Source of the DNA: Burkholderia mayonis | Lineage (GTDB): Bacteria > Pseudomonadota > Gammaproteobacteria > Burkholderiales > Burkholderiaceae | Direction: 5' to 3' | Assembly (NCBI RefSeq): GCF_001523745.2 | Contig: NZ_CP013387.1 | Location: 930,001-994,000 of the forward strand | DNA: 64,000 bases | Shown: positions 7,488 through 17,974 of the stretch, in pieces | Position numbering within the stretch: the stretch's first letter is position 1 | Layout of the letters: each line of letters starts with the position of its first letter | Made by a program: the position numbers and the translations under genes | The notes under the pieces: model-generated | The model's database searches: none | Seen by the model: the letters and a program-made list of their open reading frames with translations, nothing else | What the model was told of the DNA's origin: nothing

Positions 7488-9149
7488 ATGACGCAGAGGT
7501 TCGAGGAGGGACTCGGCAGGCGCGACGCCAATTACGTGCCGCTCACGCCGATCGATTTCATCGCGCGCGCGGCCGAGGTGTATGGTGACCGCCTCGCCGT
7601 CGTGCACGGCGACGTGCGCCGCACGTGGAGTGAGACCTATGCGCGCGCGCGGCGGCTCGCGAGCGCGCTCGAGCGCGCGGGCGTCGGGCGCGGCGACACG
7701 GTGGCCGCGCTGCTGCCGAACATCCCGCAGATGATCGAGGCGCACTTCGGCGTGCCGATGGCGGGCGCTGTCCTCAACGCGCTGAACACGCGGCTCGACA
7801 TCCCGTCGATGCTGTTCATGCTGCGTCACGGCGAGGCGAAGGCGCTGATCGTCGACACCGAATTCGCGGAGTTTGCGCATCGCGCGGCGCTCGAGGTGCC
7901 GGGGCTCACGATCGTCAGTGTCGCCGACGCGATGCCCGCCGACCCGGCGCGCTTTCACGGCGCGACCGATTACGAAGCGTTTCTCGCCGGCGGCGATCCG
8001 GGATACGCATGGGCGCTGCCGTCCGACGAATGGGATGCGATCGCGCTGAACTACACGTCGGGGACGACGGGCGATCCGAAGGGCGTCGTCTACCACCATC
8101 GCGGCGCGTATCTGGCCGCGATCAGCAACATCCTCGAATGGGACATGCCGAAGCACGCGGTCTACCTGTGGACGCTGCCGATGTTCCACTGCAACGGCTG
8201 GTGCTTTCCGTGGGCGGTCGCGGCGCGCGCGGGCGTGAACGTGTGCCTGCGCAAGTTCGACGCGAAGCGCGTGCTCGACCTGATCCGCCGCGAGCGCGTC
8301 ACGCACTACAGCGGCGCGCCGATCGTGCAGAGCGCGATCGCGAACGCGCCGGCCGAATGGCGCGCGGGGATCGCGCACGAGGTGCATGCGTTCGTCGCGG
8401 GCGCGGCGCCCGCGCCCGCGGTGATCGCGAAAATGAAGGAGATCGGCTTCGACCTCACGCACGTCTACGGGCTCACCGAAGTGTACGGACCCGCGACCGT
8501 CTGCGCGAAGCAGTCGCACTGGGATGCGCTGCCCGACGACGAAATCGCGCAGCTCAACGCGCGGCAGGGCGTGCGCTACCATCTGCAGGCGGGCGCGACG
8601 GTGCTCGATCCCGACACGATGATGCCGGTGCCCGCAGACGGCGAGACGATCGGCGAGATCATGTTCCGCGGCAACATCTGCATGAAGGGGTACCTGAAGA
8701 ACCCGCATGCGACCGACGAGGCGTTCGCGGGTGGCTGGTTTCACACGGGCGATCTGGGCGTGCTGACGCCCGACGGCTACATTCGTATCAAGGATCGCCG
8801 CAAAGACATCATCATCTCGGGCGGCGAGAACATCTCGAGCATCGAGGTCGAGGATGCGCTGTACCGGCATCCGGCCGTCGCGGTCGCGGCGGTCGTCGCG
8901 CTGCCGGATCCGAAGTGGGGCGAGGTGCCGTGCGCGTTCGTCGAGCTGCGCGACGGCATGACGGCGACCGAGGAGGAAATCATCGCGCACTGCCGGCTGC
9001 TGCTCGCCGCGTACAAGATTCCGAAGATGGTGCGGTTCGGCGAACTGCCGAAGACGTCGACCGGGAAGATCCAGAAATTCCAGTTGCGCGCGCAGGTCGG
9101 GTCGAGTTCCGCGATCGATCTGGCGGGAGAGGCGGGGAAAAAGGGCTGA
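7488..9149 (+). CDS. Acyl-CoA synthetase, AMP-binding (DmdB/AlkK-like)
   Basis: A 553-aa adenylate-forming ligase. The P-loop-like A3 motif is TSGTTGDPKGVVYHHRGAYL (about residues 188-207), the A5 motif is YGLTEVYG, the A7 motif TGDLGVL, the A8 hinge IKDRRKDIIISGGENISS, and the A10 lysine is in PKTSTGKIQKFQLR. It activates a carboxylic acid as acyl-AMP and then transfers it to CoA. Sequence style matches medium/short-chain ligases such as AlkK and 3-methylmercaptopropionyl-CoA ligase, so a short or medium acid is likely. It stands alone, divergent from the Crp/Fnr gene. Confidence 0.88.
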   Translation: MTQRFEEGLGRRDANYVPLTPIDFIARAAEVYGDRLAVVHGDVRRTWSETYARARRLASALERAGVGRGDTVAALLPNIPQMIEAHFGVPMAGAVLNALNTRLDIPSMLFMLRHGEAKALIVDTEFAEFAHRAALEVPGLTIVSVADAMPADPARFHGATDYEAFLAGGDPGYAWALPSDEWDAIALNYTSGTTGDPKGVVYHHRGAYLAAISNILEWDMPKHAVYLWTLPMFHCNGWCFPWAVAARAGVNVCLRKFDAKRVLDLIRRERVTHYSGAPIVQSAIANAPAEWRAGIAHEVHAFVAGAAPAPAVIAKMKEIGFDLTHVYGLTEVYGPATVCAKQSHWDALPDDEIAQLNARQGVRYHLQAGATVLDPDTMMPVPADGETIGEIMFRGNICMKGYLKNPHATDEAFAGGWFHTGDLGVLTPDGYIRIKDRRKDIIISGGENISSIEVEDALYRHPAVAVAAVVALPDPKWGEVPCAFVELRDGMTATEEEIIAHCRLLLAAYKIPKMVRFGELPKTSTGKIQKFQLRAQVGSSSAIDLAGEAGKKG

Positions 9150-9475
9150 GCGGCGCGGGGGCGGCCGGACAGTATCGATCGTTCGGCGTTCCGCAACCCG
9201 GCAGCGTGGTGTGTGGCGCGTGGCGTGTGGCGGCGTTCGCGTTCGCCACGCGGGCGGATCGTCGTCGGACACGCGAGTTCGACGGACGTGGCGCGCTGGC
9301 GGACCTGACGGTCTCGTCGGGCGCCGGGTCGGCGCGGCGGCGCTGGGTGCCGGCGGTTCCGTCGCGCGCGCTGTGCGCGGGCTGCCTCGACCGATCCTCG
9401 GTCAGTCGTTCAGTGATTCCCCCGTCGTCGTCGCTGCCGATCGATCGTCGCGGGCCGTTGCCCGACGCCCTCGCG
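9150..9475. other. Convergent intergenic region, nothing identified
   Basis: About 326 bases between the stops of the acyl-CoA ligase and the APC permease. No credible reading frame, strong hairpin or repeat was found. Confidence 0.5.
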
Positions 9476-11449
9476 CTACCCGACGTTCATCGGCAACAAC
9501 ACCATCTGCCGCCCTTGCTGATGCAGCCGCGCCTGCAGTTCGACGGGCGTCTGGTTGTGCAGCCACGCGGTCAGGAAATTCACGCGCCTGAAGATCAGCT
9601 TGCTCGCGAAGCAGACGCTGTTCGGAAACGCGTCCATCGTTTCCTCGGCGAGCCGCATGAATTCCACGATCGGATGCGTGCCGAACGCGATCCGGTAGTC
9701 GGCCGCGATGCCGTGGCGGCGGCAGTGCGCGACGTAGTAGTCGAGCGACGACGTGATCGTGCGCCGCAGCCGCTCGAGATGCTCTTCGCCGTCGTAGCTC
9801 TTCGCGTCGACTTCGCCGACCGCGAGAAAAATCACGTTGCGGAAGTGCCCGGGGAACAGCCGGTTCACCCACAAGAGCGCATGCATGCTCGCGCCGCGAT
9901 GCTTGCCGACGAGCAGCACCGCGGTCGGCTGCGCCGGATCGGGTTTGCCGGGCGCCGTGGCGTCGTCGACGGCGGGCGGCGCGCCGCCGAACAGCGCATC
10001 TTCCTTCGCGAGTTGCGCGCGCGTATCCGAATAGTGTCGCTTGATCAGCAGGCACGCGGCGATCACCGCGCTCGTCACGAGCACCGTCAGCCAGCCGCCC
10101 GCCGTGAATTTCTCGACGAGCGTGATCACGAGCACGACGCTCGTCACCGACAGCCCGAGCGCCGACAGCGCGAAATGCTTGAGCCAGCCGGCGTCGCCGC
10201 GGCGGCGTCGCCACCAGTACGTGCAGAGGCCGAGCAGCGACATGCTGAACGTCAGGAACACGTTGATGCTGTACAGCACGACGAGGACGTCGACGTTGCC
10301 GTGCGTCCACCAGAGGATCAGCAGGCTCGCGACGCCCATCACGACGATTCCGTTCTGGCGGACGAGCCGCGTCGACAGATCGCGAAAGTGGCGCGGCACC
10401 CACGAATCGGACGCCATGTTCGACAGCACGGCCGGGCCGTCGAGAAAACCGGTCTGCGCGCCGACGAGCAGGAGCCCCGCCTCGAACGCGAGCACGGCCG
10501 CGAGGAGCGCATGCCGCGTGAACGACGAGCCGAGCCCGAGATGGTCGATCACGTTGCCGAACACGACAGCGTTGAGCGTCTGTCCTTCGACGGGCTTCGC
10601 ATGCCACAGCATGTAGAGCAGGATGATGCCGCCCGCGGTGAACGCGAGCGACGTCGCCATGTAGAACATCGTCACCTTGCCGCTCGGCACGCGCGGCTCG
10701 GCGAGCATGTTGACGTTGTTCGACACCGCTTCGAGGCCCGTGTAGGTGCCGCCGCCGAGCGAGAACGCGCGCATCAGCAGCGCGATCATCACGATCGGGC
10801 CGAGCGTGTGCGACATCCCGTGCGCTTCGCCCAGCGCGTCGGGCACGACGGCGGCGAGGTGGTCGCCGTGCACCGCGACGCCGTAGACGATGAGGCCGAA
10901 GTGCAGCACGACGAAGCCGACGAAGATCGGCAGCAGTACCATGATCGATTCCTTCATCCCGCGGAAGTTGAGGCCCGTCATCAGCACGATCAGCGTGAGC
11001 TCGGTCGTGAGCTTGAACGCTTGCGCGCCGACGGGCAGCAGGCTGAAGAACGCATCGACGCCGCTCGCGAGCGACGTCGCGACGGTCAGCACATAGTCGA
11101 CGAGGAGCGCCGCGCCCGATACGAGCCCGGGCGTCGGACCGAGCAGCGCGGTCGCGACGCGGTAGCCGCCGCCGCCCGTCGGGAACAGCTCGATGACCTG
11201 GTTGTAGCCGAGCGCGATGATGAACACGGTCGCGGCGGTCGCGAGCGCGAGGAAGAGGGCGAGCGGCGTGTGCTGGCCGAGCGCGAGGAACGCTTCCTCC
11301 GGACCGTAGCACGACGACGACAGCCCGTCGGCGCCGAGCCCGACCCACGCGAGGATCGGCGTCACCGCGATCGCATGCCGGGTGCGCGGATCGAGCGGAT
11401 CGAGCGGCTTGCCGAACAGGAACTGCCACATCTTGTCGAGCGCGGTCAT
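9476..11449 (-). CDS. APC-superfamily permease with C-terminal cytosolic domain
   Basis: A 657-aa inner-membrane transporter with about 12 hydrophobic segments in residues 20-480. It starts with the APC-like LAWVGLGADGLSSSCYGPEE and has LFPTGGGGYRVATALLG. The last 150-160 residues are soluble (AVLLVGKHRGASMHALLWVN, YYVAHCRRHGIAADYRIAFG) and resemble the stress-protein-like domain attached to some permeases. The ATG at 11449 has GGAGGG at good spacing. Family members take up amino acids, or in some branches potassium; which applies here cannot be decided. Confidence 0.85.
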   Translation of the reverse strand: MTALDKMWQFLFGKPLDPLDPRTRHAIAVTPILAWVGLGADGLSSSCYGPEEAFLALGQHTPLALFLALATAATVFIIALGYNQVIELFPTGGGGYRVATALLGPTPGLVSGAALLVDYVLTVATSLASGVDAFFSLLPVGAQAFKLTTELTLIVLMTGLNFRGMKESIMVLLPIFVGFVVLHFGLIVYGVAVHGDHLAAVVPDALGEAHGMSHTLGPIVMIALLMRAFSLGGGTYTGLEAVSNNVNMLAEPRVPSGKVTMFYMATSLAFTAGGIILLYMLWHAKPVEGQTLNAVVFGNVIDHLGLGSSFTRHALLAAVLAFEAGLLLVGAQTGFLDGPAVLSNMASDSWVPRHFRDLSTRLVRQNGIVVMGVASLLILWWTHGNVDVLVVLYSINVFLTFSMSLLGLCTYWWRRRRGDAGWLKHFALSALGLSVTSVVLVITLVEKFTAGGWLTVLVTSAVIAACLLIKRHYSDTRAQLAKEDALFGGAPPAVDDATAPGKPDPAQPTAVLLVGKHRGASMHALLWVNRLFPGHFRNVIFLAVGEVDAKSYDGEEHLERLRRTITSSLDYYVAHCRRHGIAADYRIAFGTHPIVEFMRLAEETMDAFPNSVCFASKLIFRRVNFLTAWLHNQTPVELQARLHQQGRQMVLLPMNVG

Positions 11450-11557
11450 CGATTCCCTCCGGAGCGAGCGCGGCGGGCCTGCATTCATGCCGCGAGCACA
11501 AGGTAAGGGAGCCGCGCGCCGTTTGTCAGTCGGCGTTATCCATGAGGCGGAAGCGTA

Positions 11558-11591
11558 AGCTTTCGGATGCCTGACGATGCGTCCGAAAGCT
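11558..11591. terminator. Hairpin downstream of the chemoreceptor gene
   Basis: AGCTTTCGGA (11558-11567) and TCCGAAAGCT (11582-11591) form a perfect 10-bp stem with a 14-base loop. It lies 17 bases past the stop codon of the minus-strand chemoreceptor gene and before the permease start. No T-tract follows, so it may be a weak terminator or an mRNA 3'-end stabiliser. Confidence 0.45.
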
Positions 11592-11607
11592 CACGAAGGC
11601 GTACGCG

Positions 11608-13653
11608 CTAGTGCGCGCCGGCGTACGCGCGCGCTTCGTGCGTCTGCTGCGCGCCTTCATCCGTCGCGAGCCTGAACACGCTGACCGCGTGCGCGAGCTG
11701 CGCGGCCTCGTCGCGCAGCGCGGCGGCTGCGCGCTCGGCGTCCGCGATCAGCGTCGCGTTCTGCTGCGTCGCCGCGCCGATCTGCGTAACCGCGAGATTC
11801 ACCTGCTCGATCCCGCTCGACTGCTCGCGCGATGCCGCGCTGATTTCGGCGATGATCGCGCGCACCTGATCGACGCGCGCGACGATGTCCTGCATCGCCG
11901 CGCGCGCGTCCTCGGCGATCCGGAAGCCGTGCTCGACCGTCGACGCCGATTCGCCGACGAGCGCGTCGATCTCCTTCGCCGCCGACGCGCTGCGCTGCGC
12001 GAGTGCGCGCACCTCGGACGCGACGACCGCGAAGCCCTTGCCGTGCTCGCCCGCGCGCGCCGCCTCGACGGCCGCGTTCAGCGCGAGGATGTTGGTCTGG
12101 AACGCGATGCCTTCGATCACGCCGGTGATTTCCGCGATCTTGCGCGCGACGCCCTGGATGTCGCCCATCGTCGCGACGACGCGCTGCACGGCCGCGCCGC
12201 CTGTCGTCGCGGCGGACGACGCGCCCGTCGCGAGCGCGTTCGCCTGCGCCGCGTGGTCGGCGTTCTGCTGAACGGCCGCCGTGATCTGCTCCATGCTCGC
12301 GGCGGTCTGCTCGACGCTGCTCGCCTGCGTCGCGATCCGCGCGGCCATGTCGCTGCTGCCGGCCGCGATCGTCACGGTGCCGTGCGCGATGTCGGCCGCG
12401 CCGCGCCGCACCTGCGCGACGATCCGCGCGAGGCCGTCGCCGATGCCGTCGACCGCGCGCACGAGCCGGCCGATCTCGTCGCCGCGGCCGTTTGCATGCG
12501 GCGCGTCTGCGCCGTCGTGCGCGCCGTGCGCGGCGATCCGCGCGCTCAGGTCGCCCGCCGCGAAGCGCTCGGACGCATGCGCGGCCGCATCGAGCGGCTT
12601 GCTGACGACGCGCTTGACGACCGCGACGAAGAGGGCCGCGAACGCGAGCACGAACACGCAGCCGATCGCGGCGAAGCGGTTGCGGGTCGCGCGCATGTCG
12701 GCCATCACTTCGTCGTCGATCGCGATGCCGCCGACGAGCCATTGCCACTGCGGGATCGTGACGAACGACACGAACTTCGCGCGCGGCGCATCGTCGCCTG
12801 CGGCGCTGTCGGTCGACGTGAACGACAGTCGGCCTTCCTTCGCGGCGAGCATCTGTGCGTACGGCGCGGCCGCGTCGTCGGCGCGCTGGCCGGCGCGTTC
12901 CGGATGGACGATCAGATTGCCGCGGGTCGGGCCGCTCGACGCGTCGAGCACGAAGTAATAGCCGTGCTCGCCGATCTTCAGCTGGCGGATGCCGTTCTCG
13001 ACGAGCCGCATCTCCGCGCCGACGTCGATCCCGACGAAGAGCGCGCCGACGATCGCGCCGCTCGCGTCCGCGACTGGCTTGTATTGGGTGATGTAACGTT
13101 TGCCGAACAGCGTCGCGAGACCGGTGTAAGTCCGGCCAGCCATCAGCGGCGCGTACGCGGGGCCCTTGCGGTCTAGCAGCGTGCCGATCGCGCGGCTGCC
13201 GTCCTGCTTTTTCAGCGACGTTGTCACGCGGACGAAATCGTCGCCGGTGCGCGCGAAGATCGTCGTGATCGCGCCGCTCTTCTGCAGGAACTGGTCGGGG
13301 ATCGAGAAATCGAGGTTCAGCGTCTGGCCGCCGGCGGTGAGCGCGGGCGTCGCGACGCCCGCGATGTCGATCGTCCGTGCGGGATCGAGCGCGTAGCTCG
13401 CCGGCAGGAAGCTGGCGAAGAGCGTCATCGCGCGGCTCGCCTCGGCGGTCAGCGCCTCGTCGAAGAGCGCGATCATCGCGGCGATCGAGCGGTCTTTTTC
13501 GTCGATTCGCGCGTGAACCTGGTCGGCGACCTGGCCGCCGGCGGCGTGGGTCAGCGCCCAGACGAACGCGGCGAAGAGGAGGGCGAAGAGTGCGCTGGAC
13601 AGCGCCGCGAGGCGTGCGCCGACGCTCGCGCGCCGGAAGAAGGGCACGTTCAT
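11608..13653 (-). CDS. Methyl-accepting chemotaxis protein with periplasmic Cache-type sensor
   Basis: A 681-aa receptor. A first membrane segment lies near residues 15-36, followed by a roughly 280-residue periplasmic Cache3/Cache2-type domain ([40 protein letters not shown]), a second membrane segment, HAMP, and a signalling domain whose hairpin tip is [20 protein letters not shown]. There is no C-terminal CheR-docking pentapeptide; the protein ends AYAGAH. The start at 13653 follows a CCGGAG element. No other chemotaxis gene is near, so it serves the main array. The ligand is unknown; such Cache domains often bind small organic acids. Confidence 0.9.
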   Translation of the reverse strand: MNVPFFRRASVGARLAALSSALFALLFAAFVWALTHAAGGQVADQVHARIDEKDRSIAAMIALFDEALTAEASRAMTLFASFLPASYALDPARTIDIAGVATPALTAGGQTLNLDFSIPDQFLQKSGAITTIFARTGDDFVRVTTSLKKQDGSRAIGTLLDRKGPAYAPLMAGRTYTGLATLFGKRYITQYKPVADASGAIVGALFVGIDVGAEMRLVENGIRQLKIGEHGYYFVLDASSGPTRGNLIVHPERAGQRADDAAAPYAQMLAAKEGRLSFTSTDSAAGDDAPRAKFVSFVTIPQWQWLVGGIAIDDEVMADMRATRNRFAAIGCVFVLAFAALFVAVVKRVVSKPLDAAAHASERFAAGDLSARIAAHGAHDGADAPHANGRGDEIGRLVRAVDGIGDGLARIVAQVRRGAADIAHGTVTIAAGSSDMAARIATQASSVEQTAASMEQITAAVQQNADHAAQANALATGASSAATTGGAAVQRVVATMGDIQGVARKIAEITGVIEGIAFQTNILALNAAVEAARAGEHGKGFAVVASEVRALAQRSASAAKEIDALVGESASTVEHGFRIAEDARAAMQDIVARVDQVRAIIAEISAASREQSSGIEQVNLAVTQIGAATQQNATLIADAERAAAALRDEAAQLAHAVSVFRLATDEGAQQTHEARAYAGAH

Positions 13654-14373
13654 GATGACTCCGGAGTGCGTGAACTGGGGCGTTGGCGGAACGCACGCGT
13701 CACCGCTCTCTGATGGCGTGGTTGTCGGCAGGCGGAGGAGATTCTTTAGGATTTTGTAAGGGGGCGGGGCTGACGAGGGTGAGACAGGCGCGCTGCGTGC
13801 GGTCCGGCCGCTTCGGCGCGCATTCGTCGCGTGCCCGGCGGGGGGGCGTTTCCGCCGCGCAAGTCTGCGTCGGCGGCGGTTCTTGTCGTTTGGCCGGATT
13901 GGATGCGCGCCGGCGTCGAGCTCGAGATCGAATCGGACGTTCGCGGTTGTTTGCGGTTGTTCGTGATTGTTCGTGATTGTTCGCGGATGATGGCGCAACG
14001 GCTTCCGGCGATATCCGGTCCGGGAGACTTGACGCGGGCCGGAATCGTGTGTCGGCGATCGAGCGTCGTTCGTCTTGTCTTTATGGCGCCGCCGACTTTC
14101 GGATGGTCGCCTGGCTCGGCAACGGGTTTTCGAACGGCGAGGGCTTTCTTTGCTTCGCCGGCCCGAAATGCGGTTTGGCAACGGATGCCGCGCCGCTCGC
14201 GGCAGCGAACGGCCGATTTCGCGCGAAGCCGGCGTCGGCGCCTGAAGCGCGCGCGAAGTTCGCCGCCCGCATCGGCCGCGGGCAACAGCATCGCGACTCG
14301 CCGCTCGCACGCCGCGTACGGTACGCGATACCACCGAATCTCGCCGCACTGTCACGTCGCCCGCCGTCTGCGG
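13654..14373. other. 720-base gene-poor region with a 10-bp tandem repeat
   Basis: This stretch separates the chemoreceptor from the end of the polysaccharide operon. The only structure I see is four imperfect copies of a 10-mer (TCGCGGTTGT/TCGTGATTGT) at 13941-13980. Open frames here lack Burkholderia-like protein character and are taken as chance GC-rich frames. Confidence 0.5.
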
Positions 14374-15951
14374 CTACGGTTGCATCTGCGGTTGCGGTTG
14401 TGATTGCGGTTGTGGTCGCGACTGCATCTGCTGCTGTGGCCGCATCTGCGACTGCGTTTGCGACTGCGTTTGCGACTGCGACTGCGACTGCGCCGCCACC
14501 GCGCCGGTCGATTCGATCCAGCCCCCGCCCAGCGCCTTGTATAGCGTCACGCGGCTCGTCAGGCCCGCAAGCTTGTAGGTCACGAGCGACTGCTGCGCGC
14601 CAAAGAGCTGGCGCTGCGCATCGAACACGCCGAAGTAATCGTCGATGCCGTTGCGGAACCGCATTTCGGCGAGGCGCTTGGTCTCGCTCAAATCGCGGAT
14701 CATCGTCTCCTGCGCTTTCGCTTCCCGCTCGTAGGTGCCGCGCGCGGTCATGCTGTCGGAGACTTCGCGGAACGCGCTCTGGATCGTGCGCTCGTAATTG
14801 GCGACGTTGATGTCGCGGCGCACCGTCGCCAGATCGAGGTTCGCCCGGTTGCTGCCCGCGTTGAAGATCGGCAGGGTCAGTTGCGGGGCGAACAGCCAGG
14901 CCACGCCGCCGGAGAACAGCCCGGCCAGGCTCGCGCTTGCGACGCCCAGCGCGCCCGTGAGCGAGATTCTCGGGAAGAACGCCGCGCGCGCCGCGCCGAT
15001 GTTCGCATTCGCGGCGATGAGCTGGTGCTCGGCGGCCATGACGTCGGGGCGGCGCTCGAGCAGCGTCGACGGCAGGCCGGCCGGACACTCCGCCAGCAGC
15101 GTCTGGTTGTCGAGCGGCGCCGCACTCGACACCCCGCTCGGCAACGGTCCGCCGGTCAGCAGGGTCAGCGCGTTCTCGTCCTGCGCGACCTGCCGCGTGA
15201 ATTGCTCGACGGCGACCTGCGCCGTTTGCACCTGGGTGTCGGCGCGGTGTTCGTCGAGCTGCGCCATCGCGCCCGCCTGCTTGCCGCGATGGATCATCTC
15301 GGCCGCATCCTGCTGGCTCTTGAGCGTGTCCTGCGCGAGCTTGAGCAGCGCGCGGTCGGCCAGCAAGGTCAGATAGGTGTTCGCCACTTCGGCCACCAGA
15401 CTGATGTGGACGCTTCGCCGCGCCTCCTCCGTCGCCAGGTATTGCTCCTGCGCGGCATGGCTCAGGCTGCGCACGCGGCCGAATACGTCGATCTCGAAAC
15501 TGGTGAGGCCGACGCTCGCGGCATACGTGTTGATCAGCGCGGACTGCCCCGGCGCGCGCAACGCGGGGCTCAGGCGCTGACTGGTGAGCCCGACGTTGGC
15601 GTCGATCGCGGGAAACTGGGCGGCGCGCTGGATCCGATACAGCGCGCGCGCTTCGTCGATGTTGAGCGTCGCGATGCGCAGGTCGCGGTTATTGGCGAGC
15701 GCCCGCGCGATCAACTGCTGCAATTGGGTGTCGACGAAGAAATTCCGCCAGCCGAGATCGGGCGCCGCCGGGCCACTCTGAGTCGCCGCCGGGCCGCCCG
15801 GCGCGGAATAGGCCGGGCCGCTCGGATACGCGGACGGGATGGGCGCATCGGGCCGCTTGTAGGTGGGCTCCATCGAGCAGGCGGCTATCCCGAGCGCGAG
15901 CACGATGGGCAGCACGCGCAACGGAGGCGAGGGAAACGGAGGGCTTCGCAT
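14374..15951 (-). CDS. NodT/OprM-type outer-membrane efflux lipoprotein, last gene of polysaccharide operon
   Basis: A 525-aa outer-membrane factor. The signal ends LALGIAACSMEPTYKRPDAP with a lipobox Cys near residue 26, then two repeats of the TolC-like fold (LANNRDLRIATLNIDEARAL; LLERRPDVMAAEHQLIAANA; FPRISLTGALG). Family members are trimeric channels docking a periplasmic adaptor. The last 40 or so residues are a Q/S/P-rich tail (QSQSQSQTQSQTQ) coded by 6-12 bp repeats, absent from normal homologues. It lies 53 bases after the GT2 synthase and no RND pump gene is present, so the HlyD-type protein of the same operon is the expected partner. Confidence 0.88.
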   Translation of the reverse strand: MRSPPFPSPPLRVLPIVLALGIAACSMEPTYKRPDAPIPSAYPSGPAYSAPGGPAATQSGPAAPDLGWRNFFVDTQLQQLIARALANNRDLRIATLNIDEARALYRIQRAAQFPAIDANVGLTSQRLSPALRAPGQSALINTYAASVGLTSFEIDVFGRVRSLSHAAQEQYLATEEARRSVHISLVAEVANTYLTLLADRALLKLAQDTLKSQQDAAEMIHRGKQAGAMAQLDEHRADTQVQTAQVAVEQFTRQVAQDENALTLLTGGPLPSGVSSAAPLDNQTLLAECPAGLPSTLLERRPDVMAAEHQLIAANANIGAARAAFFPRISLTGALGVASASLAGLFSGGVAWLFAPQLTLPIFNAGSNRANLDLATVRRDINVANYERTIQSAFREVSDSMTARGTYEREAKAQETMIRDLSETKRLAEMRFRNGIDDYFGVFDAQRQLFGAQQSLVTYKLAGLTSRVTLYKALGGGWIESTGAVAAQSQSQSQTQSQTQSQMRPQQQMQSRPQPQSQPQPQMQP

Positions 15952-16004
15952 GGTCGGCGGTTCCAGGACGAGAAGACGGTTGGGCGGGACGGCGACGGCC
16001 GGGC

Positions 16005-17972
16005 TCAGCCCGACAGCGCGCGCTGCATCAGGCGCGAGAGGGCGAGCCGGGGCTGGCCCTGCGCGGCGATGTTGTGCGGCGGATCGCCGAACAGCATGCG
16101 GATCAGGCTGTGCCGCGCCGCGATGTCCGCATGGAGCGCGACGCCGACCAGCGAGCCCTGGCGGCGCGCGATGCGGCACGGTACCCAGCCGGTCTGCTCG
16201 AGCCACAGCGCGCCTTCGCTGCCTACGGGCAAGGACGACGCGAGCGGGGTCGTCACGGCCGCGCCGTTGCACGACAGATCGCGCGTGGTGACGGAATATT
16301 CCCGTTCGCCCAAGCGCAGCAGCGCACGCACGCGATACGGAAAGCGCTCCTCCTTGCGCGGTCGCGGCAATTCCACGCACACCAGCAGCGACGTGAGGTA
16401 GAGCGCGAGCGCAATGCTGGTCCACACCGAGTTGAACACCAGTCCCGGCGACGCCGGATCGACCAGCAACGCGCGCCCCAGCCCGAGCGCCGACAGCCCG
16501 ATCAGGCTCGCATAGAGCGCCACGAACTTGCCGTGGATGATGAGCTTCGAGCGGTCCAGTCCTTTGTTCGTCACCTTGAAGGGCCGCCCGAACGGCCGGA
16601 CGATCGCGCTTGCGAGCGACGCGCTGACCGCCAGCGCACAGACGATCTGCGTGACCTCGGTGAAGATCGGCAGCGCGCGCCGTCCGGTGATCCACATGCT
16701 GTAGCCCCAGTAGCCGATCAGCGCGGGCAGGCCGTAGGCGAGGAACTGCATCGGCTCGCCGTACAGCGTGGGGACGTCGAAGTACCAGTACAGCGGCGGC
16801 CCGATGAGCAGCATCAGCGTGAAGGGGCGGCTCAGCCAGTGCAGCATCCCGTGCACGTAGTGCAGCCGCTCGGTGAACGTGTAGCCGCGACCGAGCAACG
16901 GGCCGTCCCGCGTGAGGGCGACCTGGATCGTGCCGAGTCCCCAGCGGCTGCGCTGGCTGATGTACTCCGGCAGCCCTTCGGCAGATAGCCCGACCGAAAG
17001 CCGCTCGTTGAGCCAGCGCGTCACATAGCCGTGCGGCATCAGCCGATAGGTCAGGTGGATGTCTTCGGTGACCGTGCCGGTGGGGAAGCCGCCGATCAGC
17101 TCGACCAGATCGCGCCGCACGACGAACGAGGTGCCGATGCAGAATGCCGTGCCCCACGCATCCTTGGCGGGCTGCATGACGTCGAAGAACGCGCGCTGCT
17201 CGTCGACCCAGCATTCGGTCGAGCGCAGGTTGTACTGCACGGGATCGGCGTTGTAGTAGAACTGCGGCGTTTGCACGACGCCGACTGTCGGATCGGAGAA
17301 GAGGCCGATCGTGCGCAGCAGGATCTTCCGGTGAGGCGCGAAATCGGCGTCGAGCACCATGATGTAGGGTGCGCCGCCGTCTTCGCTCTGCGCGCTCCGG
17401 CGCAGCCCGTTGTTGAGATTGCCGGCCTTCGCGTGCGTGTTGTCCGCGCGCGTGACGTAATGCGCGCCCACCTGCTCGCAGAATGCCTTGAGCCAGTCGC
17501 GGCGCGTGTCGTCCAGCACCCAGACGCGGAAGTCCGGATAGTCGATCGCGAACGCCGCGACGATGGTCTTCTCCAGGATGTCCAGCCCTTCGTTGTACGT
17601 GGCGATGAAGATGTCGACGCGCGGCACCTTCGCGGCGCGCCGCAGCGCGGCTTCGCCGGCATCGGCGTCGGGCGTGTGGTTGGTGGCGCGGGAGAGCACG
17701 ACGACGGAGATGAGCGTGTAGGCGAGCGCCGTGCACTCGAAGCCGAAGAAGACGTGCGACCACACGCTCGGGAAGTCCATGCGAGGCTCGGGCAGCGTCT
17801 GGGTCGCGCGCCAGATCAGATAGACGATCAGCAGCACGACGGTGATGCCGCCGAACAGGATGCGATCGACGGCGCGCTCACGCTTGCCGAGCAGCGTCAG
17901 CAGCAGCACGACCAGCAGCACGCCGCCGTTGATGTCGAGCAATGACTGGTTTTCGAGAAAGAGATCGAACAT
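16005..17972 (-). CDS. Processive GT2 glycosyltransferase with C-terminal PilZ domain (BcsA-like)
   Basis: A 655-aa membrane synthase. N-terminal membrane segments precede a GT-A domain with the processive-synthase motifs: VWVLDDTRRDW, VLDADFAPH, TVTEDIHLTYR and QRSRWGLGTIQ (the Q-x-x-R-W motif). Further membrane segments follow. The last 120 residues form a PilZ domain with both c-di-GMP binding motifs, RKEER (RxxxR) and DLSCNG (D/NxSxxG), so cyclic di-GMP activation is expected, as in cellulose synthase. The ATG at 17972 has AGGAG and lies 2 bases after the upstream stop. The sugar is not known; no bcsB, bcsC or bcsZ is nearby, so the bcsA name is withheld. Confidence 0.9.
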   Translation of the reverse strand: MFDLFLENQSLLDINGGVLLVVLLLTLLGKRERAVDRILFGGITVVLLIVYLIWRATQTLPEPRMDFPSVWSHVFFGFECTALAYTLISVVVLSRATNHTPDADAGEAALRRAAKVPRVDIFIATYNEGLDILEKTIVAAFAIDYPDFRVWVLDDTRRDWLKAFCEQVGAHYVTRADNTHAKAGNLNNGLRRSAQSEDGGAPYIMVLDADFAPHRKILLRTIGLFSDPTVGVVQTPQFYYNADPVQYNLRSTECWVDEQRAFFDVMQPAKDAWGTAFCIGTSFVVRRDLVELIGGFPTGTVTEDIHLTYRLMPHGYVTRWLNERLSVGLSAEGLPEYISQRSRWGLGTIQVALTRDGPLLGRGYTFTERLHYVHGMLHWLSRPFTLMLLIGPPLYWYFDVPTLYGEPMQFLAYGLPALIGYWGYSMWITGRRALPIFTEVTQIVCALAVSASLASAIVRPFGRPFKVTNKGLDRSKLIIHGKFVALYASLIGLSALGLGRALLVDPASPGLVFNSVWTSIALALYLTSLLVCVELPRPRKEERFPYRVRALLRLGEREYSVTTRDLSCNGAAVTTPLASSLPVGSEGALWLEQTGWVPCRIARRQGSLVGVALHADIAARHSLIRMLFGDPPHNIAAQGQPRLALSRLMQRALSG

Positions 17973-17974
17973 CG

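Noticed and set aside
8009..11506. An 1165-codon open frame on the plus strand
   Set aside because: It crosses the end of the acyl-CoA ligase in another frame and runs antisense through the permease. Composition is Arg/Ala/His-rich without any domain.
13941..13980. Iteron-like origin repeats
   Set aside because: Only four imperfect 10-mers with no rep gene, DnaA boxes or AT-rich opener nearby.
11608..14355. An upstream in-frame extension of the chemoreceptor to 915 residues
   Set aside because: The ATG at 13653 directly precedes the membrane anchor and has a ribosome site; the extension is low-complexity Arg-rich sequence.
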